The notes under the pieces: model-generated
What the model was told of the DNA's origin: nothing
Seen by the model: only the letters and a program-made list of their open reading frames with translations
Database searches by the model: none
Made by a program: the position numbers and the translations under genes
Part shown: positions 16,436 through 24,999 of the stretch, one piece after another
Layout: the number at the start of each line of letters is the position of its first letter
How positions within the stretch are numbered: the first letter of the stretch is position 1
NCBI GenBank assembly: GCA_035548175.1
Contig: DASZTO010000044.1
Coordinates: forward strand, 1 to 64,000
Source: CALCHA01 sp035548175
Lineage (GTDB): Bacteria > Planctomycetota > Phycisphaerae > WQYP01
Reading direction: 5' to 3'
Length of the DNA: 64,000 nt

Positions 16436-18100
16436 ATGCCCAACGTTTCACTGCCCGCCCCCTTTCGCCGATGCGCCGCCCTCGCGGCCCTTCGCGTCGT
16501 CGCAGCTTCCTCTATGACTGTCGCCGCCCTCGCCGCCTGCCAGAGCGCCGCGATCCAAACTTCGAAGCTGCCGCCCGTCTGGCAACCCGATCTCGGCAAC
16601 GGCTCCTACAAAAATCCCGTCCTCAACGCCGACTATTCCGATCCCGACGTCATCCGCGTCGGCGACGATTATTACCTCACTTCCTCCTCCTTCTCCGACA
16701 TTCCCGGCCTGCCGATCCTTCACTCGAAGGACCTCGTCAACTGGACCATCATCGGTCATGTCTTCGATCATTACCCGCTGCCGGGTTTCGAAACACCCCA
16801 GCACGGCGACGGCGTGTGGGCGCCTTCCCTCCGCTATCACGACGGCCTCTTTTACGTGTACTTCGGCGATCCCGACAACGGCATCTTCATGGCCACCGCC
16901 AGAAATCCCGCCGGCCCCTGGGCGCCGCTGCACCTGGTGAAAAAATCCAAGGGTTGGATCGACACCTGCCCGCTCTGGGACGACGACGGCCAGGCGTATC
17001 TCGTCCACGCGTACGCCAACTCCCGCGCCGGCGTGAAGGACATGCTCGACATCTGCCGCATGGCCCCCGACGGCAAATCGCTGCTGGATGAGGGCCGTCT
17101 CGTCGTCGATGGCCGCAACGGAAAATTTCCCACCGTCGAAGGGCCGAAGCTCTACAAACGCAACGGCTGGTACTACATCCTCGCCCCCGCCGGCGGCGTC
17201 ACCGGCGGTTACCAGATGGCCTTCCGCTCCAAAAACATCTTCGGGCCCTACGAAGCAAAAAAGGTGATGGAGCAGGGCAAGACGGCGATCAACGGTCCGC
17301 ACCAGGGCGGGTGGGTGACGACGCAAACCGGCCAGAACTGGTTCATGCATTTCCAGGATCGCGGGCCCTACGGGCGCGTCGTGCTGCTCGAGCCGATGAA
17401 GTGGGTCGATGATTGGCCCGTCATTGGCGAAGACCCCGATGGCGACGGCACCGGTCAGCCCGTGCTGACGTACCTCAAGCCCGATGTCGGCCGCTCTTAC
17501 CCCCCCGCCGCCCCGCAGACCTCCGACGATTTCTCCTCGCCGAGGCTGGGCCTGCAATGGCAGTGGCCCGCCAATCCCCAGCCCTCCTTCTACTCCCTGA
17601 CCGCGCGTCCCGGCTGGATGCGGCTATATTCCCAGCCGCTGCCCTCCGATGGAAAAAATCTCTGGGACGCGCCCAACCTCCTGCTGCAAAAACTTCCCGC
17701 CGAGCGCTTTGACGTCACCACCAGGATCGACGCCGCCGGTCTGGCCGTCGGCGAGCGCGCCGGCCTGGTCGTCATCGGACAGGATTACGCCTGCCTGACG
17801 ATCGAGCACACCGCCGCCGGCTGGCGGCTCGCCTATGACGTCGATGAAACCGCCAGCACCGGCAAACTCGAAAAGGAGCAATGGACGCGCGCCCTGACTT
17901 CGCCCGTCGTGGACCTCGCCGTCGCCGTCGATTCCGGCGCTCGCTGCCAGTTCTCCTTCACCGCCGGCGGCACGACCGTCAGTGTCGGCACGCCTTTCCA
18001 CGCCACCGCCGGCCGCTGGATCGGCGCCAAGGTCGGCCTCTTCGCGCAGGGCGCCGGCGGCGGCCACGCCGATGTCGACGGCTTCTGGTTCTCACGCTGA
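16436..18100 (+). CDS. GH43 beta-xylosidase/arabinofuranosidase, lipoprotein
   Basis: A 554-residue protein with a long signal and lipobox AALAAC. The five-bladed propeller of GH43 is clear: SYKNPVLNADYSDPDVIRVG (catalytic base Asp), GLPILHSKDLVNWTIIGHVF, GVWAPSLRYHDGLFYVYFGD, WIDTCPLWDDDGQAYLVHAY and FPTVEGPKLYKRNGWYYILA (catalytic acid Glu). The C-terminal ~190 residues form the beta-sandwich (DUF1349/GH43_C-like) common in subfamily 12. It would remove arabinose or xylose side chains. AAGGA precedes the ATG. It is the only large enzyme of the cluster without an Arg/Gly-rich linker. Confidence 0.88.
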   Translation: MPNVSLPAPFRRCAALAALRVVAASSMTVAALAACQSAAIQTSKLPPVWQPDLGNGSYKNPVLNADYSDPDVIRVGDDYYLTSSSFSDIPGLPILHSKDLVNWTIIGHVFDHYPLPGFETPQHGDGVWAPSLRYHDGLFYVYFGDPDNGIFMATARNPAGPWAPLHLVKKSKGWIDTCPLWDDDGQAYLVHAYANSRAGVKDMLDICRMAPDGKSLLDEGRLVVDGRNGKFPTVEGPKLYKRNGWYYILAPAGGVTGGYQMAFRSKNIFGPYEAKKVMEQGKTAINGPHQGGWVTTQTGQNWFMHFQDRGPYGRVVLLEPMKWVDDWPVIGEDPDGDGTGQPVLTYLKPDVGRSYPPAAPQTSDDFSSPRLGLQWQWPANPQPSFYSLTARPGWMRLYSQPLPSDGKNLWDAPNLLLQKLPAERFDVTTRIDAAGLAVGERAGLVVIGQDYACLTIEHTAAGWRLAYDVDETASTGKLEKEQWTRALTSPVVDLAVAVDSGARCQFSFTAGGTTVSVGTPFHATAGRWIGAKVGLFAQGAGGGHADVDGFWFSR

Positions 18101-18108
18101 GGAATCAC

Positions 18109-19926
18109 ATGGGCACTCGCACGCTTCTCCTGTTCGCCGCGGCAACGGCGATGGCCGCCGCCGCCCCCCGCGGCACGCGCGCCGACATCTCCCGCAAGGA
18201 TGTCGTCGTCATCGACGCCACGCACTTCCTTGCACATCTGCCCGACGGCGACAGCGCCGGCATCAACAACCGCGGAGGCCGCGGCGGCGGCGCCGGCGGG
18301 CGGCGCGGCGGACGCGGCGCTCGCGGAACCTCGCTCATGGAATCCACCACCGCTCCCGGCCCGCAGAACGTCCCCCCCGCGAATGCTTGGTCCTTCGAGA
18401 ACTACGCCATCAACCTGCGCACCGCCGATCCCGTCTCCGCCACCGTGAACGTGCCCGATGCGGGCGCCTACACCCTCTTCGTCCGCAGCAGAGGCGCCGC
18501 CGATTCCTCCTTCAAGGTTTCCATCAACGGCCAGGTCTCCCCGGAAACCTTCGGAAACGCCCCCGAATCCTTCAAGTCCGGCGGAACCTTCACCCTCCAG
18601 CCCGGCCCCGCCACAATCACCCTCGACGACATCCACCCGGGAGCTTCCACCGATGTGATCCTGCTCTCCAGAAATCCCGCCATCACCGAAGACGATCTCA
18701 AATCGCTGGAATATCCCGATGATGTCGTGCTGCTCAAGGATTACCACACCGTGCGCGCCGACGGCGTCAAGTTCGGCGACCTCAACGGCGACGGCAAAAT
18801 GGATCTCGTCGTCCTCACGCCCAATTACTCCACCTACGCCTATGACAACGATGGCCACGAACTCTGGCACTTCGACAATCCCGAAGAGGGCGCGGTGCAG
18901 CGCTCCGGGTTCGAAGCGCCCGGCGTCGTGTGGGATTTCGACCACCGCGGTAAGGCCGACGTCGCCAGTTATCGCCTCGTCGACGGCAAGGAACTCCTTG
19001 TCATCGCCGACGGCATGACCGGCGAAATCCGCCGCCAGGTCCCCTGGCCCACGCAGCCTTTGCCGCACGTCTACAACAATTTCCGCCTGGCCATCGCACG
19101 CCTCCACCCCGGCTATCCCGACGACCTGATCTGCTACAGCGATTCCGGAGGCCTGGTCTACATCAACGCCTACCGACCCGATCTCACGCCGCTCTGGTCC
19201 TACTCCAGGGAACGCCTGAAAGATTACTACGGCCATTACATCTATCCCGTCGATCTCCACCACACCGGCGTCGACGATGTGTATCTCTCCCACGTCCTGC
19301 TCGGGCCCGACGGCAAGGAGATATGGAACAATTACAACCTCTTTCCCGACAACCACGACCACATCGATTCCGCGCGCTTCGTCGATCTCCAGGGCGCCGG
19401 CCATCTGACACTCGTCACCGGGCAATCCGATGTCGGCACGGTGCTCTATGATGCCGAGACCGGCAAGTTCCTGTGGCAGCGATTCAGCAATCACACGCAG
19501 AAAATCGAGGCCGGCAACTATCTCGCCTCCGGCCCGCAGCCGCAGATCGTCGCCAACTCCCGCTATTACGTCGGCGGCCTCGGAGCGCAGGTCCGTTACT
19601 TCGACACCGCCGGCAACCGCCTCGCCGTCTGGCCCAGCGTTCCCGTCCCCGGCAATCCCAACTTCGTCAAGGGCGACTGGAAAGGCGACGGCCATATCGA
19701 GCTGTTCTGGCTCCGCTTCCATCTCGATCCCGACGGCCAGGGCACCCTCTGCTTCCCCGACGAAGTCTTCCACATGTTCGACTTCATGGGCTCCGGAAAC
19801 GACCAGGTCGTCACCCTCGGCGGCACCGAAGTCCGCATCTACGGCTACAAGAACGCCCAGACCCACCCCGCCAAACGCGATCCCGACTATCTCTACAAAT
19901 CCGTCGCCAACCACACGCATTATTGA
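18109..19926 (+). CDS. PL11-like rhamnogalacturonan lyase / FG-GAP propeller protein
   Basis: A 605-residue secreted protein. Signal peptide to about residue 24; an Arg/Gly-rich stretch at residues 53-74; a beta-sandwich (residues ~95-190, VNVPDAGAYTLFVRSRGAAD); then a propeller of FG-GAP-like repeats such as KFGDLNGDGKMDLVVLTPNY, VVWDFDHRGKADVASYRLVD and DHIDSARFVDLQGAGHLTLV. The order of blades and the VLYDAETGKFLWQR segment recall PL11 rhamnogalacturonan lyases, where DGDG loops bind calcium. Start ATG 18109 with GAGGA. It starts nine bases after the GH43 stop, so co-transcription is likely. If not PL11, it is an unassigned lyase or binding protein. Confidence 0.5.
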   Translation: MGTRTLLLFAAATAMAAAAPRGTRADISRKDVVVIDATHFLAHLPDGDSAGINNRGGRGGGAGGRRGGRGARGTSLMESTTAPGPQNVPPANAWSFENYAINLRTADPVSATVNVPDAGAYTLFVRSRGAADSSFKVSINGQVSPETFGNAPESFKSGGTFTLQPGPATITLDDIHPGASTDVILLSRNPAITEDDLKSLEYPDDVVLLKDYHTVRADGVKFGDLNGDGKMDLVVLTPNYSTYAYDNDGHELWHFDNPEEGAVQRSGFEAPGVVWDFDHRGKADVASYRLVDGKELLVIADGMTGEIRRQVPWPTQPLPHVYNNFRLAIARLHPGYPDDLICYSDSGGLVYINAYRPDLTPLWSYSRERLKDYYGHYIYPVDLHHTGVDDVYLSHVLLGPDGKEIWNNYNLFPDNHDHIDSARFVDLQGAGHLTLVTGQSDVGTVLYDAETGKFLWQRFSNHTQKIEAGNYLASGPQPQIVANSRYYVGGLGAQVRYFDTAGNRLAVWPSVPVPGNPNFVKGDWKGDGHIELFWLRFHLDPDGQGTLCFPDEVFHMFDFMGSGNDQVVTLGGTEVRIYGYKNAQTHPAKRDPDYLYKSVANHTHY

Positions 19927-19938
19927 GGACGCGCGCTC

Positions 19939-21384
19939 ATGCTACGCCACATCGCCATTCTCGCCCCGCTCCTCCTCGCCGCCGCCGCTTCCGCCGCCGA
20001 CGCTCCCCCGCCGTTGGATTTCCCGCCCCCGAAGCTGATGCCCGCGGGAAAGGATTTCCCCATCACCGATTACGGCGCCGTCGGCGACGGCAAAACGCTC
20101 AACACGGACGCCATCCAGAAAGCCATCGACGCCGCCGCCGCCGCCGCCGGCACCGTCGTCATCCCCAAAGGCGCTTTCCTCTCCGGCGCCATCTTCATCA
20201 AAAAACCGGTCAACCTCCGCATCGACAAGGACGGCATCCTCAAAGGCTCCACCGCCGTCAAAGACTACCCCATCATCGATTCGCGCTTCGAGGGCATCGA
20301 ACGCCCCGTGATGGCGGCGCTCGTGAACGTGATCGGCGTGAACGGCGTCACGGTCTCCGGCGAGGGCACCATCGATGGTTCCGGCGATGTGTGGCTGGCC
20401 AATTTTCCGCGCGTCATGCGCGGACGCGCCGGCGGCCCAGGCGCGGCGACCGGCGCCGCCCCCGCCTCCCGTCCCACGCCGCCCGCCACCGTCTTCAACG
20501 GCCCCCGCACCGTCCTCACCCCCACACCCGATCATCCTCCCATGCAGCGCCTTCCCGGCGCCACGCTGATGAAGCCCCGCCTGTTCAACTTCACGCTATG
20601 CACCAACGTCGCCATCAAGGACCTGCACCTGCAAAACCAGGCCATCTGGTGCCTGCATATCCTCTATTGCACCGACGTGCTCGTGGACAATCTGCAAATC
20701 CACGAGCCGCTCCACCGCATCCCCTCCTCCGACGGCATCGACATCGATTCCTCCAAACGCGTCCGCGTCGATCACACCACCATCGAAGCCAACGACGACT
20801 GCATTTCCATCAAGTCCGGCAAGGATGAAGACGGCCGCCGCGTCAACCGCCCCTCCGAAGACATCCTCATCGTCAACACCCATCTCGCCTACGGCCAGGG
20901 CGGGGTCGCGATGGGCTCCGAAGTCACCGGCGGCATCCACCATGTCGAAGTGCGCGATTGCACCTGCGACGATGACAACTGGGCCCCCGTACGCCTCAAA
21001 ACCCAGCCCACCCGCGGCGGCACCGTGGACGACATCGTCTATCGCAACTACAAAATCGCCAATGTCCGCCAGGCCTTCGAATTCACCCTCGCCTGGAACA
21101 TGCGCATCAACAACCCCGGCGCCCAGAACCCCACCACCATGAAAGATATTTACCTGATCAACGTCTCCGGCACCGCCCGCCGCGCCGGCGGCTTCGAGGG
21201 CCTCCCCGACAAACCCATCACCGACGTCCACTTCATCGACTGCCACATCACCGCCGACGCCCCCCTCCGCCTCAACAACACCGAACGCGTCGACACCAGC
21301 GGCCTGACCGTCAAAAACGCCTCGGGCGAGGTGCTTCCGCCAGTGACGGGCGCGAGACAACCGGCTACGCTGCCGGCGCAATGA
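19939..21384 (+). CDS. GH28 polygalacturonase-type glycoside hydrolase
   Basis: A 481-residue right-handed beta-helix. Signal peptide to AAAASAAD. GH28/pectate-lyase-3 opening: ITDYGAVGDGKTLNTDAIQK, then GTVVIPKGAFLSGAIFIKKP. Catalytic region SSDGIDIDSSKRVRVDHTTI (Asp) followed by IEANDDCISIKSG (Asp pair) and the downstream GSEVTGG. A Gly/Ala/Pro/Arg-rich insert interrupts the helix at residues ~160-190. It would hydrolyse the galacturonan backbone or unsaturated ends. Last gene of the cluster, 12 bases after the PL11-like gene, with GAGGAC as ribosome-binding site. Confidence 0.88.
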   Translation: MLRHIAILAPLLLAAAASAADAPPPLDFPPPKLMPAGKDFPITDYGAVGDGKTLNTDAIQKAIDAAAAAAGTVVIPKGAFLSGAIFIKKPVNLRIDKDGILKGSTAVKDYPIIDSRFEGIERPVMAALVNVIGVNGVTVSGEGTIDGSGDVWLANFPRVMRGRAGGPGAATGAAPASRPTPPATVFNGPRTVLTPTPDHPPMQRLPGATLMKPRLFNFTLCTNVAIKDLHLQNQAIWCLHILYCTDVLVDNLQIHEPLHRIPSSDGIDIDSSKRVRVDHTTIEANDDCISIKSGKDEDGRRVNRPSEDILIVNTHLAYGQGGVAMGSEVTGGIHHVEVRDCTCDDDNWAPVRLKTQPTRGGTVDDIVYRNYKIANVRQAFEFTLAWNMRINNPGAQNPTTMKDIYLINVSGTARRAGGFEGLPDKPITDVHFIDCHITADAPLRLNNTERVDTSGLTVKNASGEVLPPVTGARQPATLPAQ

Positions 21385-21410
21385 AGCGAAAATTCAGATA
21401 ACAAGAGTAA

Positions 21411-21677
21411 TCACGCGGCTTGGAAATTCTTCGGATCGGCAAGCCAGCGTTCAAAATCCTGTTTTTTCATCACGCCAAAATCCACCAGCGTGCCCCTGAC
21501 CATCGCCACATGCCGGGGCGGAGCCTCATCACCCCGCTTGTGGATCGGCAGGAGAAGCGAGGCCCCCGCTTCCTTGCGATCAAACGCAACGTGAGAGCGC
21601 GGCACAACCGTCTTGCTGAAGCCTTCCGCCATCAGCAAGTCCTCCAGTTCACCATACGTAATTTTTCGTCGCGTCAT
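21411..21677 (-). CDS. HicA-like small protein, possible toxin
   Basis: An 88-residue protein. The pattern LLMAEGFSKTVVPRSHVAFD then LLLPIHKRGDEAPPRHVAMV and GVMKKQDFERWL fits the small dsRBD-like HicA fold with a His in a G/RSH turn; the match is weak. It overlaps the preceding DUF4365 gene by four bases (ATGA), so they are translated together. No HicB-like partner is present, so if it is a toxin, its partner would be the DUF4365 protein, which is not a known arrangement to me. Confidence 0.5.
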   Translation of the reverse strand: MTRRKITYGELEDLLMAEGFSKTVVPRSHVAFDRKEAGASLLLPIHKRGDEAPPRHVAMVRGTLVDFGVMKKQDFERWLADPKNFQAA

Positions 21678-22177
21678 CGCCGGCTCCCGCGGAATCTTGA
21701 AAGAATTGTACGTTTTTCCGATGCAAACTGAAACATGGATTCCACCGTCACGCGATTCTTGAGCGGAACGTGCAGCGTCGCGGAAAGGGCTAGCCGGCGG
21801 TCAAACTTGCGAAGGGCCGCTTGATCGATTCGCAGCCAATAAGCGGTCTCTGCAGGCACATTGTAAAGCATGAGATATACGGGATAGATTTCGTTCAACC
21901 ACGAATGAAGGTCGCGCCGATCCAACCGCACCGCCACCGCCCGCTTACCGGCGAGCAAATTCGGTTTGTCGGTCGCTTTGCACTGAAAATTGATATAGCC
22001 GGGCTCCAACTCACCGGATTCGGCGTACGTGTGCATCAGCAGGTCGATGCCGTAATCGTGTTCAACACGTTCCAGCGTGAATCCGGCCAGAAGCGCCAAA
22101 CGCTCGACGTAGTTGACGCCGAGGTCCGCGATGACGTGCGCGCGCGTACGACGTTTATGAGTGGGATGCTCGGGCAC
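21674..22177 (-). CDS. DUF4365-type protein (PD-(D/E)XK-like fold)
   Basis: A 167-residue protein with the DUF4365 layout: VNYVERLALLAGFTLERVEH, DYGIDLLMHTY, then GYINFQCKATDKPNL. The GID...FQCK pair matches the metal-binding Asp and (E/Q)xK of restriction-endonuclease-like folds. The end, ALSATLHVPLKNRVTVESMF, continues the usual family pattern. It leads a two-gene unit with the HicA-like protein. The pair sits downstream of hpnH on the same strand. A role in defence or DNA turnover is an inference from fold only. Confidence 0.65.
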   Translation of the reverse strand: MPEHPTHKRRTRAHVIADLGVNYVERLALLAGFTLERVEHDYGIDLLMHTYAESGELEPGYINFQCKATDKPNLLAGKRAVAVRLDRRDLHSWLNEIYPVYLMLYNVPAETAYWLRIDQAALRKFDRRLALSATLHVPLKNRVTVESMFQFASEKRTILSRFRGSRR

Positions 22178-22180
22178 CGT

Positions 22181-22606
22181 TCAATCCAGCTTCTCCGCCT
22201 CGATCCCAATGTTCTTCTCCCCCGCCGCCTTCTTCTCCTGATACTTTTTCACCCACGTCTCCCAGCTCTTCCCCGCCGCCGTGTCGCGCCCGGTGAACGA
22301 CAGCCCCGCGATCTCCCCATACGCGATCGACACCTTCTCCTCCCGATCCTTCGGAAACAGCCGCACGCTCGAATCCGCCAGCGTCTTGCCGCTCCGCCGA
22401 TCGAAGATATACCCCTCGATCGTCGAGCCATCCTTCCGCGTGATCGTCACATCACCGCGATAATCGAACGCCTTCTCCAGCGCCAGCCGCAAATCCTCCT
22501 CGCTCGCCATCGTCGGAACCCACCCCTCCAGCTTCTCATGCACAAAACCCGGCGCGTGCTCGACCGCATCGGGATTCTCCGGCATCGCTTTGGTTTCCTG
22601 CGGCAT
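22181..22606 (-). CDS. Hypothetical protein downstream of hpnH
   Basis: A 141-residue acidic, soluble protein. I do not recognise a named family. The middle (FDYRGDVTITRKDGSTIEGY, then IFDRRSGKTLADSSVRLFPK and VSIAYGEIAGLSFTGRD) looks like a small beta-barrel of Sm/SH3 type, followed by a charged helix. The ATG has AGGAG seven bases upstream, and that site overlaps the hpnH stop, leaving an 11-base gap, so it is almost surely co-transcribed with hpnH. A hopanoid-linked accessory role is possible by context only. Confidence 0.7.
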   Translation of the reverse strand: MPQETKAMPENPDAVEHAPGFVHEKLEGWVPTMASEEDLRLALEKAFDYRGDVTITRKDGSTIEGYIFDRRSGKTLADSSVRLFPKDREEKVSIAYGEIAGLSFTGRDTAAGKSWETWVKKYQEKKAAGEKNIGIEAEKLD

Positions 22607-22617
22607 CGTCTGCTCCT

Positions 22618-23745
22618 TTACACCGATGCCGTTTCACGCGGCTTCGCACTCACCGTCAACGCAATCGGCGCGCTCGTCGGCGCCGACGCCTCATCGCTCT
22701 CATCCAGCGCCTCCAGCGCCGCCCGATTCGGATGCCGCCCGAACAGTGTCGCCTTCACCGTCGCCAGGAACCCGCCCAGCCGCCCGAACGTGTGATCCAC
22801 CGCGCTCGCCTCATACCCGCTGTGCACCATGCAGTTCGCGCACCGTGGATTCCCGCTCTCCGTCCCATACCGCTCCCACTCCGTCGTCTCAATCAGCTCC
22901 GCAAACGAATCGACGTAGCCATCCTGCAGCAAATAGCAGGGCTTCTGCCAGCCGAAGATGTTGTACGTCGGCATTCCCCACGGCGTGCAGGTGTAGTGCC
23001 GCTCTCCCATCAGGAATTCCAGGAACAGCGGGCTCTGGTTGAACCGCCAGCTCTTCTTGCGATTGCTCAAAATCTTCGTGAACAGCTTCCGCGTCTTGGC
23101 GCGCCCCAGAAACTTCGTCTGATCCGGCGCCTTGTCATACGAATACCCCGGCGAAATCATCATCCCCTCCACCCCCAGCCCCATCATCTCATCGAAAAAC
23201 GCCCGCACGCTCTTCGCGTTCGCCCCATCGAACAGCGTCGTGTTCGTCGTCACCCGGAACCCCCGCTTCACCGCCTCCCTGATCCCCGCCGTCGCCGTCT
23301 CATACGTCCCCTCCCGGCACACCGCGAAATCGTGATGCTCCTGCTGCCCGTCCATGTGCACGCTGAACGTCAGATACTTGCTCGGCTTGAAAAGATCAAT
23401 CTTCTCTCTGAGCAGCAGCGCATTGGTGCACAGATAAATATACTTCCGCCGCTCCACCAGCCCCTCCACGATCTCCTTGATCTGCGGATGCAGCAACGGC
23501 TCCCCGCCGGGAATGCTCACCATCGGCGCCCCGCACTCCTCCACCGCCTGAAAGCATTGTTCCGGCGTCAAATTCTTCTTCAAAATGTGCGGCGGATACT
23601 GGATCTTCCCGCACCCCGCGCACGCAAGATTGCACCGGAACAGAGGTTCCAGCATCAGCACCAGCGGATAGCGTTTCCGTCCCCGCAGTTTCTGCTTGAG
23701 CACATAGGTGGCGACGGTCCACATCTGGGAAATCGGTACGGGCAT
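22618..23745 (-). CDS. hpnH: Radical-SAM adenosyl-hopene transferase HpnH
   Basis: A 375-residue radical-SAM enzyme that links the adenosyl group to diploptene, the first step of hopanoid side-chain synthesis. The cluster-binding motif is CNLACAGCGK near residue 38, followed by MVSIPGGEPLLHPQ (GGE motif) and YIYLCTNALLL. The C-terminal part has CTPWGMPTYNIFGWQKPCYL and CANCMVHSGYEASAV, the Cys-rich end typical of HpnH. AAGGA lies seven bases before the ATG. It is divergent from a small gene and the HpnG-like gene. The alanine/threonine-rich tail is extra. Confidence 0.92.
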   Translation of the reverse strand: MPVPISQMWTVATYVLKQKLRGRKRYPLVLMLEPLFRCNLACAGCGKIQYPPHILKKNLTPEQCFQAVEECGAPMVSIPGGEPLLHPQIKEIVEGLVERRKYIYLCTNALLLREKIDLFKPSKYLTFSVHMDGQQEHHDFAVCREGTYETATAGIREAVKRGFRVTTNTTLFDGANAKSVRAFFDEMMGLGVEGMMISPGYSYDKAPDQTKFLGRAKTRKLFTKILSNRKKSWRFNQSPLFLEFLMGERHYTCTPWGMPTYNIFGWQKPCYLLQDGYVDSFAELIETTEWERYGTESGNPRCANCMVHSGYEASAVDHTFGRLGGFLATVKATLFGRHPNRAALEALDESDEASAPTSAPIALTVSAKPRETASV

Positions 23746-23968
23746 GCGGAGTCCTTTTTTTGCCGCGGCGCAGGGCCGCCATCATAGCCAAAACCGCCCG
23801 CCGCTGCCATGCCCGAAACTCGTCCCTCCCCTGCCTCCACACCGTGCCCCAAAACAGCTTCCCTGCTCACGCCACGTCGGCTCAACCGGGGAGGAGGAAT
23901 GAGATTTGCACACATTTCAAGCAATCCCTCCGCCGCGCTGCCGACGGACCAAGATCGGGAGGCTTTCC

Positions 23969-24202
23969 ATGCGCCAGCACCTCATCGTGTCCACTGACGC
24001 CAACGGGGTCCCCATCGCTGAAGTCCCCTTCAGTTGCATGTGGGAACTCGTCGAGTACCTCTCCTACCAGCGCGTTTCCGTCACCTATCAGTATCAGGCA
24101 TCACACTTTACCGTCAGCTTTCCCCGGCAGGACGCCGCCTCCACCCAGCGACTGCTGGATGCCTGGGCGAACGCACCGGCGGATATGCTTCAGCCCGCCT
24201 GA
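23969..24202 (+). CDS. Hypothetical small protein between hpnH and hpnG
   Basis: A 77-residue protein, MRQHLIVSTDANGVPIAEVP onward, from an ATG with GGGAGG six bases upstream. An upstream in-frame ATG at 23906 lacks such a site. I do not recognise it. The VPFSCMWELVEYLSYQRVSV then TYQYQASHFTVSFPRQD run suggests a compact alpha/beta fold. The stop is 50 bases before the HpnG-like gene, on the same strand. Confidence 0.6.
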   Translation: MRQHLIVSTDANGVPIAEVPFSCMWELVEYLSYQRVSVTYQYQASHFTVSFPRQDAASTQRLLDAWANAPADMLQPA

Positions 24203-24252
24203 TTGCCTGAACAGGTGCACGCGCCCGCCCCGGAGCATACCATGTGCTCCCT

Positions 24253-24927
24253 ATGCAGCCCCCGCGCGTCCTCATTCTGACCGCTCTCGAATCCGAAACG
24301 TGCGCCCTCGCTGCCGCACTCCACCTCCATCGGCATCCTGAACATCCTCAACTGTGGAAAAACGACCGCATCATCGCCCTCGGCATCGGTCTGCGCGCCG
24401 CCCATCTCCAGCGAGCCTTCGACCTCCTCTCCGCCCATCGCCCCCAAGTGATTGTCCTCGCCGGACTTGCCGGCGCCTTGGACCCGACGCTCAAGGTCGG
24501 CGACGTCCTCATCGATAGCCCCCTGCCCCCGCTGAATATCCCGCCCGGCACCCGCGCCGGCCGCATTCACACCGCCTCCGAGCTCCTCTGCACCCCCGAA
24601 GCCAAACAGCAGCTCTTCCGCTCCAGCGCGTGCGCCGCGGTCGATATGGAAGCCGCCGCCGTCGCCCCGATTGCCACGGCCGCTGGAATCCCCTTCCTTC
24701 ACGTGCGCGCCATCTCCGACGCCGCAACCGATCACGTCGATGCCGACTGTTTGTCGCTGATCGATTCCGACGGACACCCCATCCTCCGGCGCGTCGTCCG
24801 ACTTCTCGTCCGCCGCCCCACTGTCATCGCGCAGCTTTTGCGCCTCCGACGCGACACCTCCCTCGCCCTCTCACGCCTGAGCCAGACAATGCGGCACCTT
24901 GCCGCGTCAGGCTGGCTGCCGGTCTGA
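24253..24927 (+). CDS. hpnG: Nucleosidase, HpnG-like (adenosylhopane nucleosidase)
   Basis: A 224-residue phosphorylase/nucleosidase-superfamily protein. HpnG removes adenine from adenosylhopane after HpnH. Signs: VLILTALESETCALAAAL start, IIALGIGLRAAHLQRAFDLL, VIVLAGLAGALDPTLKVGDV (the VGDV pattern of MTA/SAH nucleosidases), and AAVDMEAAAVAPIATAAGIP, the ribose-binding Met-Glu. A downstream Asp occurs in VRAISDAATDHVD. Start: ATG 24253 (a GTG nine bases earlier is possible). The pairing with hpnH, divergent 0.5 kb away, supports the role. Confidence 0.75.
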   Translation: MQPPRVLILTALESETCALAAALHLHRHPEHPQLWKNDRIIALGIGLRAAHLQRAFDLLSAHRPQVIVLAGLAGALDPTLKVGDVLIDSPLPPLNIPPGTRAGRIHTASELLCTPEAKQQLFRSSACAAVDMEAAAVAPIATAAGIPFLHVRAISDAATDHVDADCLSLIDSDGHPILRRVVRLLVRRPTVIAQLLRLRRDTSLALSRLSQTMRHLAASGWLPV

Positions 24928-24999
24928 CAGGACGCCGCTCCCCCTCGCCCACGCGCTGGCCCCCGATGAACCTCCTCCGAAATTCACGCCGTAGGAAAA

